From positions 186,001 through 250,000 of the forward strand of contig CBDDIF010000001.1 in the NCBI GenBank assembly GCA_965228785.1: 64,000 nucleotides of DNA, given 5' to 3'. The translations under genes were made by a program, and so were the position numbers. The DNA is from Hoeflea_A sp965228785 (GTDB lineage: Bacteria; Pseudomonadota; Alphaproteobacteria; Rhizobiales; Rhizobiaceae). Positions 48,911 through 58,433 of this stretch are shown in pieces. The notes below the pieces were generated by a model that made no database searches, was not told the DNA's origin, and saw only the letters and a list, made by a program, of their open reading frames with translations. Position 1 is the stretch's first letter. Each line of letters opens with the position of its first letter.

Positions 48911-50940
48911 TTTGCTGTTTCCGCAAGTCCGTCGAATTGCCATATGGCCGGGACGCTCCGGAGGCTCTGGGCGTCCATGTGACATAGAATCGTGTGACCA
49001 TCTTCCAGACTGTGGATAGGTGGTCGGGCTGTTGAGCAGATATCACCGAGGTTGCGCGGGCAGCGGCTTGCAAATGCACAGCCCGGGTTGCGCTCTGTTC
49101 GGGTCGGCAGGGTTCCGCTCAGCCTTACCCGCCGTGTCGTCGCCATGGGATCCAGGGCGGAAGACGACGACATCAGTGCCTCGGTATAGGGGTGGTAGGG
49201 CGGCCCGTTGATGGTATCCATGGCGCGCTCCTCGACGATTTCCCCGAGGTACATGACCGCCACGCGGTGGGCCAGATGACGAAGAATGGCCAGGTCATGC
49301 GAAATGAAGACCAGCGAAATCTGCGTCTCATCCTGGATTTCACGCAACAGCGCGACAATGGAAGCCTGGACCGCCGCATCGAGGCCGGACGTGATCTCGT
49401 CGCACAGAATGATCTCCGGCCTAGCGGCTAGCGCGCGGGCAATGGCAACCCGCTGCTTCTCGCCTCCGGAGAGCTGGTGCGGATAGCGCTGGCTGTAGTC
49501 CGCCGACAATCTGACCTGTTCCAGGATGCGGTTGACTTCATCGGGAATTTCGGAGCGTTTCAGATCGGGCCGATACAGGCGAAGTGGTCGGGACAATATG
49601 GTTCGCACCGAGTGTCTCGGATTGAGCGAACTGTCCGGGTTCTGGAAGATCATCTGGACCCGCGACCGGTAGGCCTTGTTCAGGTCATCGACAGGCTGGC
49701 CATTGAGACTGACGCTGCCCGAAAAGGGGAGCAGCCCGGCGAGAGCCCTCGCGAGGGTCGATTTTCCGCAGCCGGACTCTCCGACCAGCGCCAGGGTTTC
49801 GCCGCGACGCACCGCAAGATTGGCTTCCGTAACGGCGTAGACGGATGTCGCACCCTTTCCAGCGAGCTGCTTGAGCAGTCCCTTGCGACGATGAATAACC
49901 GTGAGATCCTTGATCTCGAGAGCGAAGGCACGACCCGATGCGGCAATGTCCGCCTCGCGCCGGTTCCACTCATCGCCTTCAAATCCGCCACGTGCGCAGG
50001 CAAGCGACCGGGTTCCCTGCTTCTGAAGCGTAACCGGTGCCGTATCGCAAATGTCCGGCGCATGATGCTGACAACTGGCGGCGAAAATGCAGGGGGGCGG
50101 AGCGGTGAGCCTGGGAGCGGGATTGGCTGCGTTGGTGTTCAATGCACGATGCGTCAACGTATCCGACGGTCGCGGGAGCGAAGCAAGAAGAGCGCGCGTA
50201 TAGGGGTGGCGGGGTGCGGAGAAAAGCAGATCCGTCGGCCCTTCTTCCACCACACGCCCGCCATACATGACCGCGACACGGTCGGCCACCGCGGACACGG
50301 CGCCAAGGTCGTGACTGATGAACAACGCCGAAAACCCGGTGCGCTCCTTCAGGTCCCGAATGAGGTCGAGAAGAGTTGCAGCCGTAGTGGCGTCGAGTGC
50401 CGATGTGGGTTCGTCAAAAAGGATCAGATCGGGGTTTGCGGCGAAGGCCAGGGCCAACACGACACGCTGTTTCTCACCGCCGGAAACCTCATGCGGATAC
50501 CGATCCTGAAGTTCCCTTGGATCGGGCAGGCGAACCGTCTCAAACAGTTCCATGATCCGCTCGTCCGGATCGCCCTCGAAGCCGTAGGCTGCCAGCGCTT
50601 CCCGCAGGTGTCCTCCGAGCGTCTGAACCGGATCGAGAGCAGTCGCGGCATCCTGAAAGACCATGGCGACGCGACGGCCGCGAATGGCTCCCAGCCCTGC
50701 CTCATCCAGCGTCATGAGATCATCGCCGGACAGCGCAATGCGCCCTGCCTCGAATGTCACCTTTCCAGGCAGGTCCCGGATGATGGCATTGGCGAGGGAC
50801 GATTTCGCCGAGCCGCTTTCCCCCACAAGCCCAAGCACCTCGCCGCGTGAGATCGACATGTCGATCTGGTCAAGAATGCGGACTTCGCCGCGCGCCGACG
50901 CATAGTTCAGGGCGTAGCCTTCGATCGCCAGAACCGTCAT
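48907..50940 (-). CDS. Peptide/opine-type ABC transporter, fused DppD-DppF ATPases
   Basis: 677 residues from ATG 50938-50940, with two complete oligopeptide-type ATPases. The first has P-loop GESGSAKSS (40-48), VSGGEKQRVVLALAF (152-166) and LILFDEPTSALD. An oligo_HPY-type cysteine segment (FAASCQHHAPDIC) follows. The second has GESGCGKST (387-395) and LSGGEKQRVAIARAL (490-504), again with a Cys-rich tail (CAFASRCPRNLGDIC). In the first P-loop the last glycine is alanine (codon GCG), which is unusual. It overlaps the permease and M20 genes by 4 bp each. Confidence 0.93.
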   Translation of the reverse strand: MTVLAIEGYALNYASARGEVRILDQIDMSISRGEVLGLVGESGSAKSSLANAIIRDLPGKVTFEAGRIALSGDDLMTLDEAGLGAIRGRRVAMVFQDAATALDPVQTLGGHLREALAAYGFEGDPDERIMELFETVRLPDPRELQDRYPHEVSGGEKQRVVLALAFAANPDLILFDEPTSALDATTAATLLDLIRDLKERTGFSALFISHDLGAVSAVADRVAVMYGGRVVEEGPTDLLFSAPRHPYTRALLASLPRPSDTLTHRALNTNAANPAPRLTAPPPCIFAASCQHHAPDICDTAPVTLQKQGTRSLACARGGFEGDEWNRREADIAASGRAFALEIKDLTVIHRRKGLLKQLAGKGATSVYAVTEANLAVRRGETLALVGESGCGKSTLARALAGLLPFSGSVSLNGQPVDDLNKAYRSRVQMIFQNPDSSLNPRHSVRTILSRPLRLYRPDLKRSEIPDEVNRILEQVRLSADYSQRYPHQLSGGEKQRVAIARALAARPEIILCDEITSGLDAAVQASIVALLREIQDETQISLVFISHDLAILRHLAHRVAVMYLGEIVEERAMDTINGPPYHPYTEALMSSSSALDPMATTRRVRLSGTLPTRTERNPGCAFASRCPRNLGDICSTARPPIHSLEDGHTILCHMDAQSLRSVPAIWQFDGLAETAK

Positions 50941-51764
50941 GATACGACTTTCGGGTTCAGAACGTCGCGCAGGCCATCGCCCAACAGGTTGAAGCCTATG
51001 GCGACAGTCGCGATGGCGACCGCCGGCGCCAGCACCGGCCAGGGCGACCGGAACAGATGATCGCGGGCTTCGGATATCATCAGACCCCACTCAGGCGAAG
51101 GCGGCTGAGCGCCCAACCCCAGAAAGGACAGAGTCGCAAGCGTCATTATGGCAAAAGCGACACGGATCGTTCCTTCGACAACCACCGGAGCGGCGACATT
51201 CGGCAGGATTTCAGCAAAGATGATCCAGCCGACGCCCTCGCCGCGGGAGCGTGCCGCGGCGACGTAATCGAGATTCCTGACCTGCAGCGTGATCGACCGG
51301 GAGATGCGCGCCATGCCCGGTGTGAACGCTATGGCGATCGCCAAAACGGCGTTGATCGAGGATGATCCGAGAACAGTCAGGATCATCAGCGACAGTAGCA
51401 GCGACGGGATAGCGATCAGCGCATCGGTCAAACGCATGACGACCTCATCCGTCCATCCGCCGGCATAGCCGGATGCAATTCCAATCACGGCGCCGGCGCC
51501 GGTTCCGAGCACCGTGGCCAGAAGCGCCAGAAGAATGGTCGGTTGCGCTCCGACCATCAGACGACTGAGCAGGTCGCGCCCATACCAGTCTGTGCCGAGA
51601 GGAAACTCGGCACTGGGTGGCGCGAAACGGCTGCCGAAATTCATCGTTTCGGGGTCATGGGGAGCCAGCAACGGCCCGAAAATCGTGATGAGCAGCAAGA
51701 ACACACACAAGAACAATCCGATTGCGCCATGGGGCAGCCGCAGCAGGGTTTTCAGAGCCGTCAT
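50937..51764 (-). CDS. Dipeptide-type ABC permease (DppC-like)
   Basis: 275 residues, about six helices. LGTDWYGRDLLSRLMVGAQP (about 56-75) and the EAA loop VRNLDYVAAARSRGEGVGWI (about 162-181) are diagnostic of DppC. Its ends overlap the DppB and ATPase genes in 4-bp junctions. Confidence 0.93.
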   Translation of the reverse strand: MTALKTLLRLPHGAIGLFLCVFLLLITIFGPLLAPHDPETMNFGSRFAPPSAEFPLGTDWYGRDLLSRLMVGAQPTILLALLATVLGTGAGAVIGIASGYAGGWTDEVVMRLTDALIAIPSLLLSLMILTVLGSSSINAVLAIAIAFTPGMARISRSITLQVRNLDYVAAARSRGEGVGWIIFAEILPNVAAPVVVEGTIRVAFAIMTLATLSFLGLGAQPPSPEWGLMISEARDHLFRSPWPVLAPAVAIATVAIGFNLLGDGLRDVLNPKVVS

Positions 51765-52711
51765 TCCAGGACGATCCTCTTGTCGAGCATGGCATAGGCG
51801 AAGTCGGAGAGAAGATTCGCCAGCGCATAGGTCATCGCCATGATCAGCGCGCCGGCCTGCAGCATCGGGAGATCGCGGTTCTGGATTGCCAGGATGAGTT
51901 GCCTCCCGACGCCGGGAAAGGCGAACACTTCCTCGACCACGATGATGCCGCCAATCAGATAGCCAATGTCCAGGGCGACCACGGTGATGGCCGGCAGCAT
52001 CGAGTTGCGCAGCGCATGGGCGATCAGGACGCGCCGTTTGGAAAGGCCGCGCAGCCGTGCCGCCCGGACAAAATCGCTCTGCAGCGTATCGGCCATTTCG
52101 GACCGAACCATCCGGCTGATGTGGGCGGTCAGAATGATTGCCAGCGTCAGGACCGGCAACGCCAGATGATGCAAGGCCTTGAGAGGTCCATCCGCGAAGG
52201 GCGCGTAGCCGGACGTCGGGAACAGGCCGATATCAGGGCCGGCGAGCCACACGAGCAGCAGCGTGGCGAGCACGAATTCCGGCATCGAAACGCCAATATA
52301 GCTGACCAGAGACACCGCGAGATCGGTAACGGAGCCCCGTTTGGCGGCGGCCAGCGCGCCTATCGGAAAAGCGATCAGGCAGACCAGAAACAGCGATAAT
52401 CCGGCCAGAATGGCCGATCTGCCGAGGGCGGCAAAAATCGTATCGCTGACCGGTTGGCCGGTTCGCAAGGAGGTGCCGAAATCACCATGAAGGACACCCC
52501 GGAGCCAGTCCCAATATTGCACATAGACCGGTTGGTCGAGGCCCAGGCGGTTTGTCAGTGTCGCCAGGGCCTCGTCCGTCGCGTATTCACCAAGAATCAT
52601 GGTTGCTGCATTCGCCGGCAGCACCTGCGTCACCCCGAAGACGATCATCGAGACAACCAGCGCCGTCAGAACGAGATAAAACAGACGCCTGATGACGTAT
52701 GCAACGCTCAT
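51761..52711 (-). CDS. Dipeptide-type ABC permease (DppB-like)
   Basis: 316 residues, about six helices. RLGLDQPVYVQYWDWLRGVL (about 54-73), GDFGTSLRTGQPV and the EAA loop DFVRAARLRGLSKRRVLIAH (about 210-229) with ALRNSMLPAITV identify DppB. It is 12 bp after the binding-protein gene and overlaps the DppC gene by 4 bp. Confidence 0.93.
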   Translation of the reverse strand: MSVAYVIRRLFYLVLTALVVSMIVFGVTQVLPANAATMILGEYATDEALATLTNRLGLDQPVYVQYWDWLRGVLHGDFGTSLRTGQPVSDTIFAALGRSAILAGLSLFLVCLIAFPIGALAAAKRGSVTDLAVSLVSYIGVSMPEFVLATLLLVWLAGPDIGLFPTSGYAPFADGPLKALHHLALPVLTLAIILTAHISRMVRSEMADTLQSDFVRAARLRGLSKRRVLIAHALRNSMLPAITVVALDIGYLIGGIIVVEEVFAFPGVGRQLILAIQNRDLPMLQAGALIMAMTYALANLLSDFAYAMLDKRIVLE

Positions 52712-52723
52712 GCTTGGAGGACC

Positions 52724-54277
52724 CTATCGAGACGGTGCGTCGGCGGACAGGGAAACCTTGTGCAGCGCGAAGTTTGCGCCCCGTGGATGCTGCACGTAGT
52801 TTTCGACATAGGCGGCTCGCGCTCCAAGCAGATCGAAGAAACACGGGATCAGTGCAGGAACTTCGTCTCGCATGAGCTTTTGAGCGGAGGCATAGAGTTC
52901 ACCGCGTCGCGCTGGATCAACCGTGGCATCGGCTTCGGAGACAAGCGCGTCAAATTCCGCATTGTTCCAACGGGTTTCGTTCCAGTTCGCTTTCGACGTG
53001 AACAGCAGGTTGAAGATCGTGCCTTCGGTCGGTTGCATGTTGTAGAAGCCCACGTAAAACCGGCCTTTGCGCCACACGGTGTCCAGATAGGTCGGATGGT
53101 CCATCGTCTGGACTGTGATGTCGAAACCCGCCGGCCCCGCCATTTCGCGCAGAACAACCGCCATGGCCGACCGGTATGCCGGACGGACGGATGCCACGAG
53201 GTCGATCTTGATGCCGTCGGGATATCCGGCTTCGGCGAGGAGAGCCTTTGCGCCGGCTGGATCGTAGGTCTTGAGCGGCGCTTCGCTGTAGTACTGGTAG
53301 GCCGAGTTCACGGGCGTGTCGTTGCCGGGTGTGCCGTAGCCCTCTGCCACCAGTTCGACCATTGCCTGGCGGTCAACGGCCATGGCCAGCGCCTGGCGCA
53401 CGCGCGGATCGTTGAACGGCTCGACCGTGCAATCCATCACGACGTCGAGGAAACGCCCTGACGGCGTGCGCATGCCAACAACCCCGTTGGCGGAACTGAT
53501 GCGCTCGTAGTCGGTCGGCTGCACTTCCAGCAGCAGGTCGACCTCACCGGCCAGCATTGCGGCCGCTGACCCTGCAGCGTCGGGATAGGTGATGATTTCA
53601 ACTCGGCCGAGATAGGGCTGATCGGGAATGTAGTAGTCCGGGCTTTTTACCAGTACCACCCGTTGATCAGGGAGAAACTCCTCAAGGCGGAACGGGCCCG
53701 AGCCGACGGGCTTGGTGGCCAGACTTTCGAAATCGCCCTCTGCGATCGAAGCCGGGATCACCTTGGCGGTCGGATAGGACAGGGCCACGGGAAGGTCGGC
53801 AAATGGTGTGGCGGTGCGAATGATCACCGTGTTGCCATCACCGGCGACGACTTCGGAGATCGGCCCGAGGTTTCGGCTTCCCGGAGCGGCCGTTTCCGGA
53901 TCCAGGAGCTTCTTGAAAGAAGCAGCGACATCCGCCGGCGTCACCTTATCGCCATTCGAAAAGACGGCGTCATCGCGCAAAACGAATGTCCACTCGTTCG
54001 CGTCGTCATTTGCACTCCACTCGGATGCAAGGTCAGGCCCGGCGGACATGTCGGGTTGAAGATAGGTCAGGCCTGAATAGAGCATCTCGCTGATCATGTA
54101 TTCGGAGTTGAGGCGCGTCAGCATCGGGTTCAGGACCGACGGTGTCACATTGAGCGCTACGCGCAGCGTACCACCGGGAGTGGCCGCGAAGGCGTGCGTT
54201 ACGGGCGCCAGGGTCGCCAGCGCCATGGCGCTGGTTGTCGTGTAAAGAAAGCCTCGACGGGAAATTCGATATGTCAT
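52724..54277 (-). CDS. Family 5 (peptide-type) ABC substrate-binding protein, Tat-exported
   Basis: 517 residues from ATG 54275-54277. The start ISRRGFLYTTTSAMALATLA matches the twin-arginine consensus S-R-R-x-F-L, with cleavage near FAA. SBP_bac_5 features are GGTLRVALNVTPSVLNPMLT, WTFVLRDDAVFSNGDKVTPA (about 105-124), GSGPFRLEEFLPDQRVVLVK and DPRVRQALAMAVDRQAMVEL. The ligand is a peptide, opine or other amide compatible with the M20 and M24 enzymes of the operon. The start overlaps the upstream M20 gene by 4 bp. Confidence 0.92.
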   Translation of the reverse strand: MTYRISRRGFLYTTTSAMALATLAPVTHAFAATPGGTLRVALNVTPSVLNPMLTRLNSEYMISEMLYSGLTYLQPDMSAGPDLASEWSANDDANEWTFVLRDDAVFSNGDKVTPADVAASFKKLLDPETAAPGSRNLGPISEVVAGDGNTVIIRTATPFADLPVALSYPTAKVIPASIAEGDFESLATKPVGSGPFRLEEFLPDQRVVLVKSPDYYIPDQPYLGRVEIITYPDAAGSAAAMLAGEVDLLLEVQPTDYERISSANGVVGMRTPSGRFLDVVMDCTVEPFNDPRVRQALAMAVDRQAMVELVAEGYGTPGNDTPVNSAYQYYSEAPLKTYDPAGAKALLAEAGYPDGIKIDLVASVRPAYRSAMAVVLREMAGPAGFDITVQTMDHPTYLDTVWRKGRFYVGFYNMQPTEGTIFNLLFTSKANWNETRWNNAEFDALVSEADATVDPARRGELYASAQKLMRDEVPALIPCFFDLLGARAAYVENYVQHPRGANFALHKVSLSADAPSR

Positions 54278-55545
54278 TGTGTCCTCTCTGTTGCTGGTGG
54301 ATTTATCGGCAGAGCTGGGGAGAAGGTCGCATCGAAGAACAACTCGAGCGCTTGTGAGAGTGCGAAGATATCGTCGTATGTCGTGAATTCGTTGGCGGCG
54401 TGGACATTGCGATCCGGTCGGGCCAATCCACCGAGAACGAATGTGCCTTCCGGCTTCTGTGTCAGCCATCCGAAATCGGAGGAAGAGCCGGATCCGTAAC
54501 GGCGAAACTCGCTTAACGGCACGGCATAGGCCTGCGAGCGCGCATGATCCCAGCGGTCACTCGGGGCGCCGGGCGTGTTGCGTACCGGCGGCAGATGGCC
54601 GATTTCCTCAAGGTTCCACGCGGTGAGGCGGCTGCCGGCGAGCGCTGTTTCCAGCGTCTGTTTGATTTCGTTGAACACGCCCTCATAGCGTTCCTCGGGC
54701 AGGTAGCGGCGGTTGATCGTCACGCTGCATTTCCCGGGAATCGCGGCTGCACCTTGTCCGGCCTCGACCGCTGTTATCGACAACCGTGCGGTCAGTGGCC
54801 CCGAAGCCGATGGGTGTGGCGGCATTTCGGTCGCGCGTTGTGGCAGGTCCGCGGCAAGCCCTGACAGCGCCGTGAAGGCAGGTATCAGCTCTTCAAACGC
54901 GTTGACACCGGCGCCGGATCCCGAATGGGCCGAACGCCCCTCCGCAATGAGCTTGAATGTCAACGATCCGAGGCAGCCCGCCCAGATCCTCGGCTCCGCA
55001 GAACCGTTCAGATTGATCACCACCGGAGGCACCAACTGCTGCTCCTCCAGATAGCGGATCCCCGGATAACGGCCGCCTTCCTCATCGGTGCAAAAGGCGA
55101 TGATGGGACGATAGGCCAGCGGAACGTCCCGTTTGGAGAGCCGCAGCAGGGCGTCCGCAATGGCGGCGATGGTCCCCTTCATGTCGGCGGTTCCGCGTCC
55201 GTAGAGGCGGTCGCCGTCACTCACGAGTTCAAACGGATTGCTGCTCCAGCCGTCCCCGCCGGGTGCCGTATCGGTGTGGACGTAGATCATCGCTTCCGGT
55301 GTGTCCGGTGTTCCGAGGTCGGGTCGAATGATGAGGTTGACACGCTCGCCGGAAGCTCCGGCCACCCGCCACAGCCGATCGGGAACTAAGATGCGCTCAC
55401 TTGGTCCACCCAATGGAGCAAAGGCCTGCTCCATCAGATCGGCGAAAACCGCATAGTTCTCACCGGGCGGATAGCTCGTGTCACAGGCGATTGCCGTTTC
55501 GAGAATGGCGACCACCCGTTCCTTGCGTATGGAGGCATCTTCCAT
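54274..55545 (-). CDS. M20-family deacylase/dipeptidase (ArgE/DapE-like)
   Basis: 423 residues from ATG 55543-55545. All M20 metal-site motifs are intact: MIYVHTDTAPGG (His90, Asp92), YGRGTADMKGTIA (Asp121), FCTDEEGGRYPG (Glu155, Glu156) and EGRSAHSGSGAG in the dimer domain. It should hydrolyse N-acyl amino acids or dipeptides with two zinc ions. It is the first gene of the seven-gene transport/hydrolase operon. No ribosome site precedes the ATG; a palindrome and a -10-like element overlap it, so a leaderless mRNA is likely. Confidence 0.9.
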   Translation of the reverse strand: MEDASIRKERVVAILETAIACDTSYPPGENYAVFADLMEQAFAPLGGPSERILVPDRLWRVAGASGERVNLIIRPDLGTPDTPEAMIYVHTDTAPGGDGWSSNPFELVSDGDRLYGRGTADMKGTIAAIADALLRLSKRDVPLAYRPIIAFCTDEEGGRYPGIRYLEEQQLVPPVVINLNGSAEPRIWAGCLGSLTFKLIAEGRSAHSGSGAGVNAFEELIPAFTALSGLAADLPQRATEMPPHPSASGPLTARLSITAVEAGQGAAAIPGKCSVTINRRYLPEERYEGVFNEIKQTLETALAGSRLTAWNLEEIGHLPPVRNTPGAPSDRWDHARSQAYAVPLSEFRRYGSGSSSDFGWLTQKPEGTFVLGGLARPDRNVHAANEFTTYDDIFALSQALELFFDATFSPALPINPPATERTQ

Positions 55546-55559
55546 TTCTATATAGAAAT
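55544..55559 (-). promoter_or_regulatory. 16-bp palindromic operator over the M20 start and -10 region
   Basis: ATTTCTATATAGAAAT is a perfect 16-bp palindrome. On the minus strand it contains CTATAT, a good -10 element, four bases before the M20 ATG, and its last bases are the A and T of that ATG. The divergent GntR/HutC gene starts 79 bp away. A regulator bound here would block the promoter of the peptide operon. Confidence 0.65.
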
Positions 55560-55637
55560 ACAGATCGGCTCTTGACGCAAGCGTTTTGACATGCGTAACG
55601 ACAAGGCCCGCAAACCCAAGGCAAGCTGCGCTGGAAT

Positions 55638-56363
55638 ATGACAACCACTCCGCTCTATGAGCAGGTAAAAGAAAACATTCTGAAGCGCATCATTTTGGGC
55701 GAGTGGCCGGAGGGCTTTGTCCTTCCGACCGAGATGGAGCTTGCCGAGACCCTGGGTGTGTCCTACGGCACGGTTCGGCGCGCGATGGCCGAACTGGTCC
55801 GACAATCCGTTATCATGCGTCGTCAGCGCGTCGGTACGGTCGTCACCGGCCGGTCGACCCTGAACACCCTTGATATGTTCTACCACTTCTTTCGCCTGCA
55901 CCGGATCGACGGGACGGTCGTCAATTCCGAAGTGGAACCGGTCAGCACGGAAGTGCGGGCCATGACCGAGGAAGAACAAAAGCTGTTTCAACCCATTTCA
56001 GATGACAGTGTTGTCCAGATCAATCGTGTTCGCACGACCGAGGATGGTCCGACCATGCTGGATCATTTCGTGTTGCCTGCGGCCTACGCAAAACCGCTGG
56101 CTGCCGGTCAGCAGGAAGCGCCGACGCTCATCTACAAATGGCTGCTCGAAGTTTCGGGACTGAGGCTTTCCGCCGTGCGGGAAGAACTGGGAGCGAAGAT
56201 CGCGACCCCTGAGCAGGCCAAGGCCTTGCGCATCACCAGCCCGCCACCGCATGCCCTGCTCGAGATGCGCCAGGTCGCCTACGACCACCGCAACCGGCCG
56301 ATCGCCGTCAGCCGTCACTTTGCCCGCACGGAAAAGCATCGTTATGTGAACGAAGTCCGTTAG
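55638..56363 (+). CDS. GntR-family regulator, HutC subfamily (UTRA domain)
   Basis: 241 residues. The winged helix (about 5-75) includes LYEQVKENILKRIILGEWPE, GFVLPTEMELAETLGVSYGT and VRRAMAELVRQSVIMRRQRV. The UTRA ligand domain follows (about 95-240: PISDDSVVQINRVRTTEDGP and LEMRQVAYDHRNRPIAVSRH). It is divergent from the peptide-uptake operon and is its probable regulator. The ligand may be the imported compound or its hydrolysis product. Confidence 0.92.
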   Translation: MTTTPLYEQVKENILKRIILGEWPEGFVLPTEMELAETLGVSYGTVRRAMAELVRQSVIMRRQRVGTVVTGRSTLNTLDMFYHFFRLHRIDGTVVNSEVEPVSTEVRAMTEEEQKLFQPISDDSVVQINRVRTTEDGPTMLDHFVLPAAYAKPLAAGQQEAPTLIYKWLLEVSGLRLSAVREELGAKIATPEQAKALRITSPPPHALLEMRQVAYDHRNRPIAVSRHFARTEKHRYVNEVR

Positions 56364-56410
56364 GCAGGACACTTCGGTTACAAGCAGCGGCTACCCGGCG
56401 ATCGCATTCG

Positions 56411-58234
56411 TCACTTGACTCCGGCAACCTGCAGGCCCCGGTTGAACACCTCCTTTTCCTGCTCTGCCATCAGCCAGGTCCGATTGATGGCGTAAAGCGA
56501 AAAATTCCCGATCAGATCGTAGTGGCGGGCGATTGCCGCTTTGGCCTTTTGCTCTTGCCCGGCAATGCCGTAGGCGGATGCCAGAAACAGATACGGAATG
56601 TGCCAGTTCGGGTCAGCTTCCGACCATTTCTGAAGATCGCGGATTGCCTGATCGGCCTGGCCGGACAAAAGAAAGGCAACGCCGGAGGCTGCATAGTACC
56701 AATAGGGATGCGCTGGATTTAGCTCCATTGCGCGCCTGATCAATCCCAACGCCTCTTGTGGTTGGCCGGCGAAGGAAAGCGTCGACGCGAGATCGGCAAG
56801 CACATCCGGATCGCCTGGCTGAAGTTGCTGTGCGGCCCTTAGGTGGTCAAGGGCCTTTTCAAGATCGCGGCGATCATCGACTTCGAACAGTAGGTTGAAA
56901 TAGCGCTTGGAAAGGGTCCGGTGGGCCAGCGCGGTTTCAGCAATCTCCAGGGATTGTTCCGCGAGTTCGAAAGCCCGGTCGGGGCCTCGGTAATAGTTAA
57001 CGGACTCATAACTGATGAACTCGGTCCAGGCGAGGCCGGCATATGCCAAGGCGTAGTTCGGGTCTAATTGGATCGCTTGCTTGAAGGCTTCACGCGCTGC
57101 TTCGACTGCATCAACATCCAAGCGTCGACGCGCGGCGATGAACCGTAGTCCGCGCAAGTAAGCATCAAATGCCGCAGGGTTCTTGGTATCGGTCGCGCTG
57201 ATCGCAAATTTTTCCGCTTCAGTCAGATTGATGCGAAGCGCAGCGACAACTGAGGCTCGGATCCGGTCCTGAAAACCAAAGACATCCTCAACCTGGCCAT
57301 CATAGCGCTCGGCCCAAGTCGGGTGGCCGGCGGCCACTTCCACCAAGCGCGCCGAAATTCGAAGGACTTCACCCGAGCGTCGGACACTTCCGGACAGCAC
57401 ATGGCTTACGTTCAACCGCCTGGCGATCTCCTCAGTTGGCGTGTCTGGATCGAGGGCGAAAGAGGAGTTTGGGGAGAGTACTCGGATGCCTTCGACCCTG
57501 GTCAGGTCTGTTATCAGGTCCTCGGCAATACCTGCAGCGAAATAGGCTTGCTCTTCATCCGAGGAACGATTCTCAAAACGAAGGACTGCGATGCGAGGTA
57601 GTTCGTCGGTCTCGGTCCGGTTTGACAGGTCCCAGAGACCGTAAGCAACAACTACAAGCGCGAGAGTGACGAGGGCTACCAACACCGATCGCGACCGAGG
57701 TCGACCCGATACGTCCGGTGGGACTGCCCCACCAAGCGCGAACACCTCTACCGGCTTCGGCAAGTTCTTTAACTTCCTTTGTCCAACGGTCGCGAATTCG
57801 AGGCCCGCTTTCCTCCGAGCCTGCTCGACGAAGGCCATCGAAGCCATTATCCCGCCCGGTTCCGCCTCACTCTGAAGCCTGGCGGCGACATTTATCCCGT
57901 CGCCAAAGAGATCACCGTCACGCACGATCACATCGCCGAGGTGAAGACCTATGCGGAGTTCGAGATCAATGTCACTGTTCCGAAGTCTGCGACGGATCGC
58001 TTCGGCGGCTAACGCAGCGCCTACTGCGCTTGGAAACTCAGCCAGAACACCATCGCCGACTTCCTTGAAAACACGGCCCTCGTGGGCCTCAACTTCAGGA
58101 CGGATTATCTCACTCAGCAGCCCCTTCAGACGGAGCATCGTTCCGTCTTCATCCTCATACATGGCGCGGGAATACTCGACCACATCGGCCGCCAAAATGG
58201 CTGCAAGCCTCCGGCCGAGCTTGTCTTCGGTCAA
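56411..58234 (-). CDS. Class III adenylate cyclase with membrane helix and TPR repeats
   Basis: 607 residues. The start is placed at TTG 58232-58234 (AGGGAG a few bases upstream); TTG 58258 is an alternative. The cyclase domain (about 8-165) has RRLAAILAADVVEYSRAM, KEVGDGVLAEFPSAVGA and LRIGLHLGDVIVRDGDLFGD with the metal Asp residues. One membrane helix lies at about 185-203, then a CadC-type AmiB/TolB-like segment (LPRIAVLRFENRSSDEEQAY onward) and several TPR-like repeats (about 340-600). It makes cAMP from ATP in response to an unknown extracytoplasmic or protein signal. It converges with the GntR gene. Confidence 0.88.
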   Translation of the reverse strand: MTEDKLGRRLAAILAADVVEYSRAMYEDEDGTMLRLKGLLSEIIRPEVEAHEGRVFKEVGDGVLAEFPSAVGAALAAEAIRRRLRNSDIDLELRIGLHLGDVIVRDGDLFGDGINVAARLQSEAEPGGIMASMAFVEQARRKAGLEFATVGQRKLKNLPKPVEVFALGGAVPPDVSGRPRSRSVLVALVTLALVVVAYGLWDLSNRTETDELPRIAVLRFENRSSDEEQAYFAAGIAEDLITDLTRVEGIRVLSPNSSFALDPDTPTEEIARRLNVSHVLSGSVRRSGEVLRISARLVEVAAGHPTWAERYDGQVEDVFGFQDRIRASVVAALRINLTEAEKFAISATDTKNPAAFDAYLRGLRFIAARRRLDVDAVEAAREAFKQAIQLDPNYALAYAGLAWTEFISYESVNYYRGPDRAFELAEQSLEIAETALAHRTLSKRYFNLLFEVDDRRDLEKALDHLRAAQQLQPGDPDVLADLASTLSFAGQPQEALGLIRRAMELNPAHPYWYYAASGVAFLLSGQADQAIRDLQKWSEADPNWHIPYLFLASAYGIAGQEQKAKAAIARHYDLIGNFSLYAINRTWLMAEQEKEVFNRGLQVAGVK

Positions 58235-58309
58235 CTGCGATCTCCCTGCACGAGGCAACTCAATCCTAGTGCCGCTTCGATCTCAAGTCCAACTTACCGC
58301 GCAGATTTA

Positions 58310-58323
58310 GTGGCATGTGCCAC
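58310..58323. promoter_or_regulatory. Palindrome GTGGCA-TG-TGCCAC upstream of the cyclase gene
   Basis: Six-base arms (58310-58315 and 58318-58323) flank TG, 76 bp upstream of the cyclase start. It may be an operator. The rest of the 58259-58433 gap shows no further signal. Confidence 0.3.
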
Positions 58324-58433
58324 GCCAAAGACGCCGGGTTGACGAAGCTTTGCTTTGTCCCACCCCATGGCCGCTTGAAGCAGTCGATTGACCGAATCCC
58401 GGAGGGCAAAGATGACCTTGGCTTCAATCGTTT

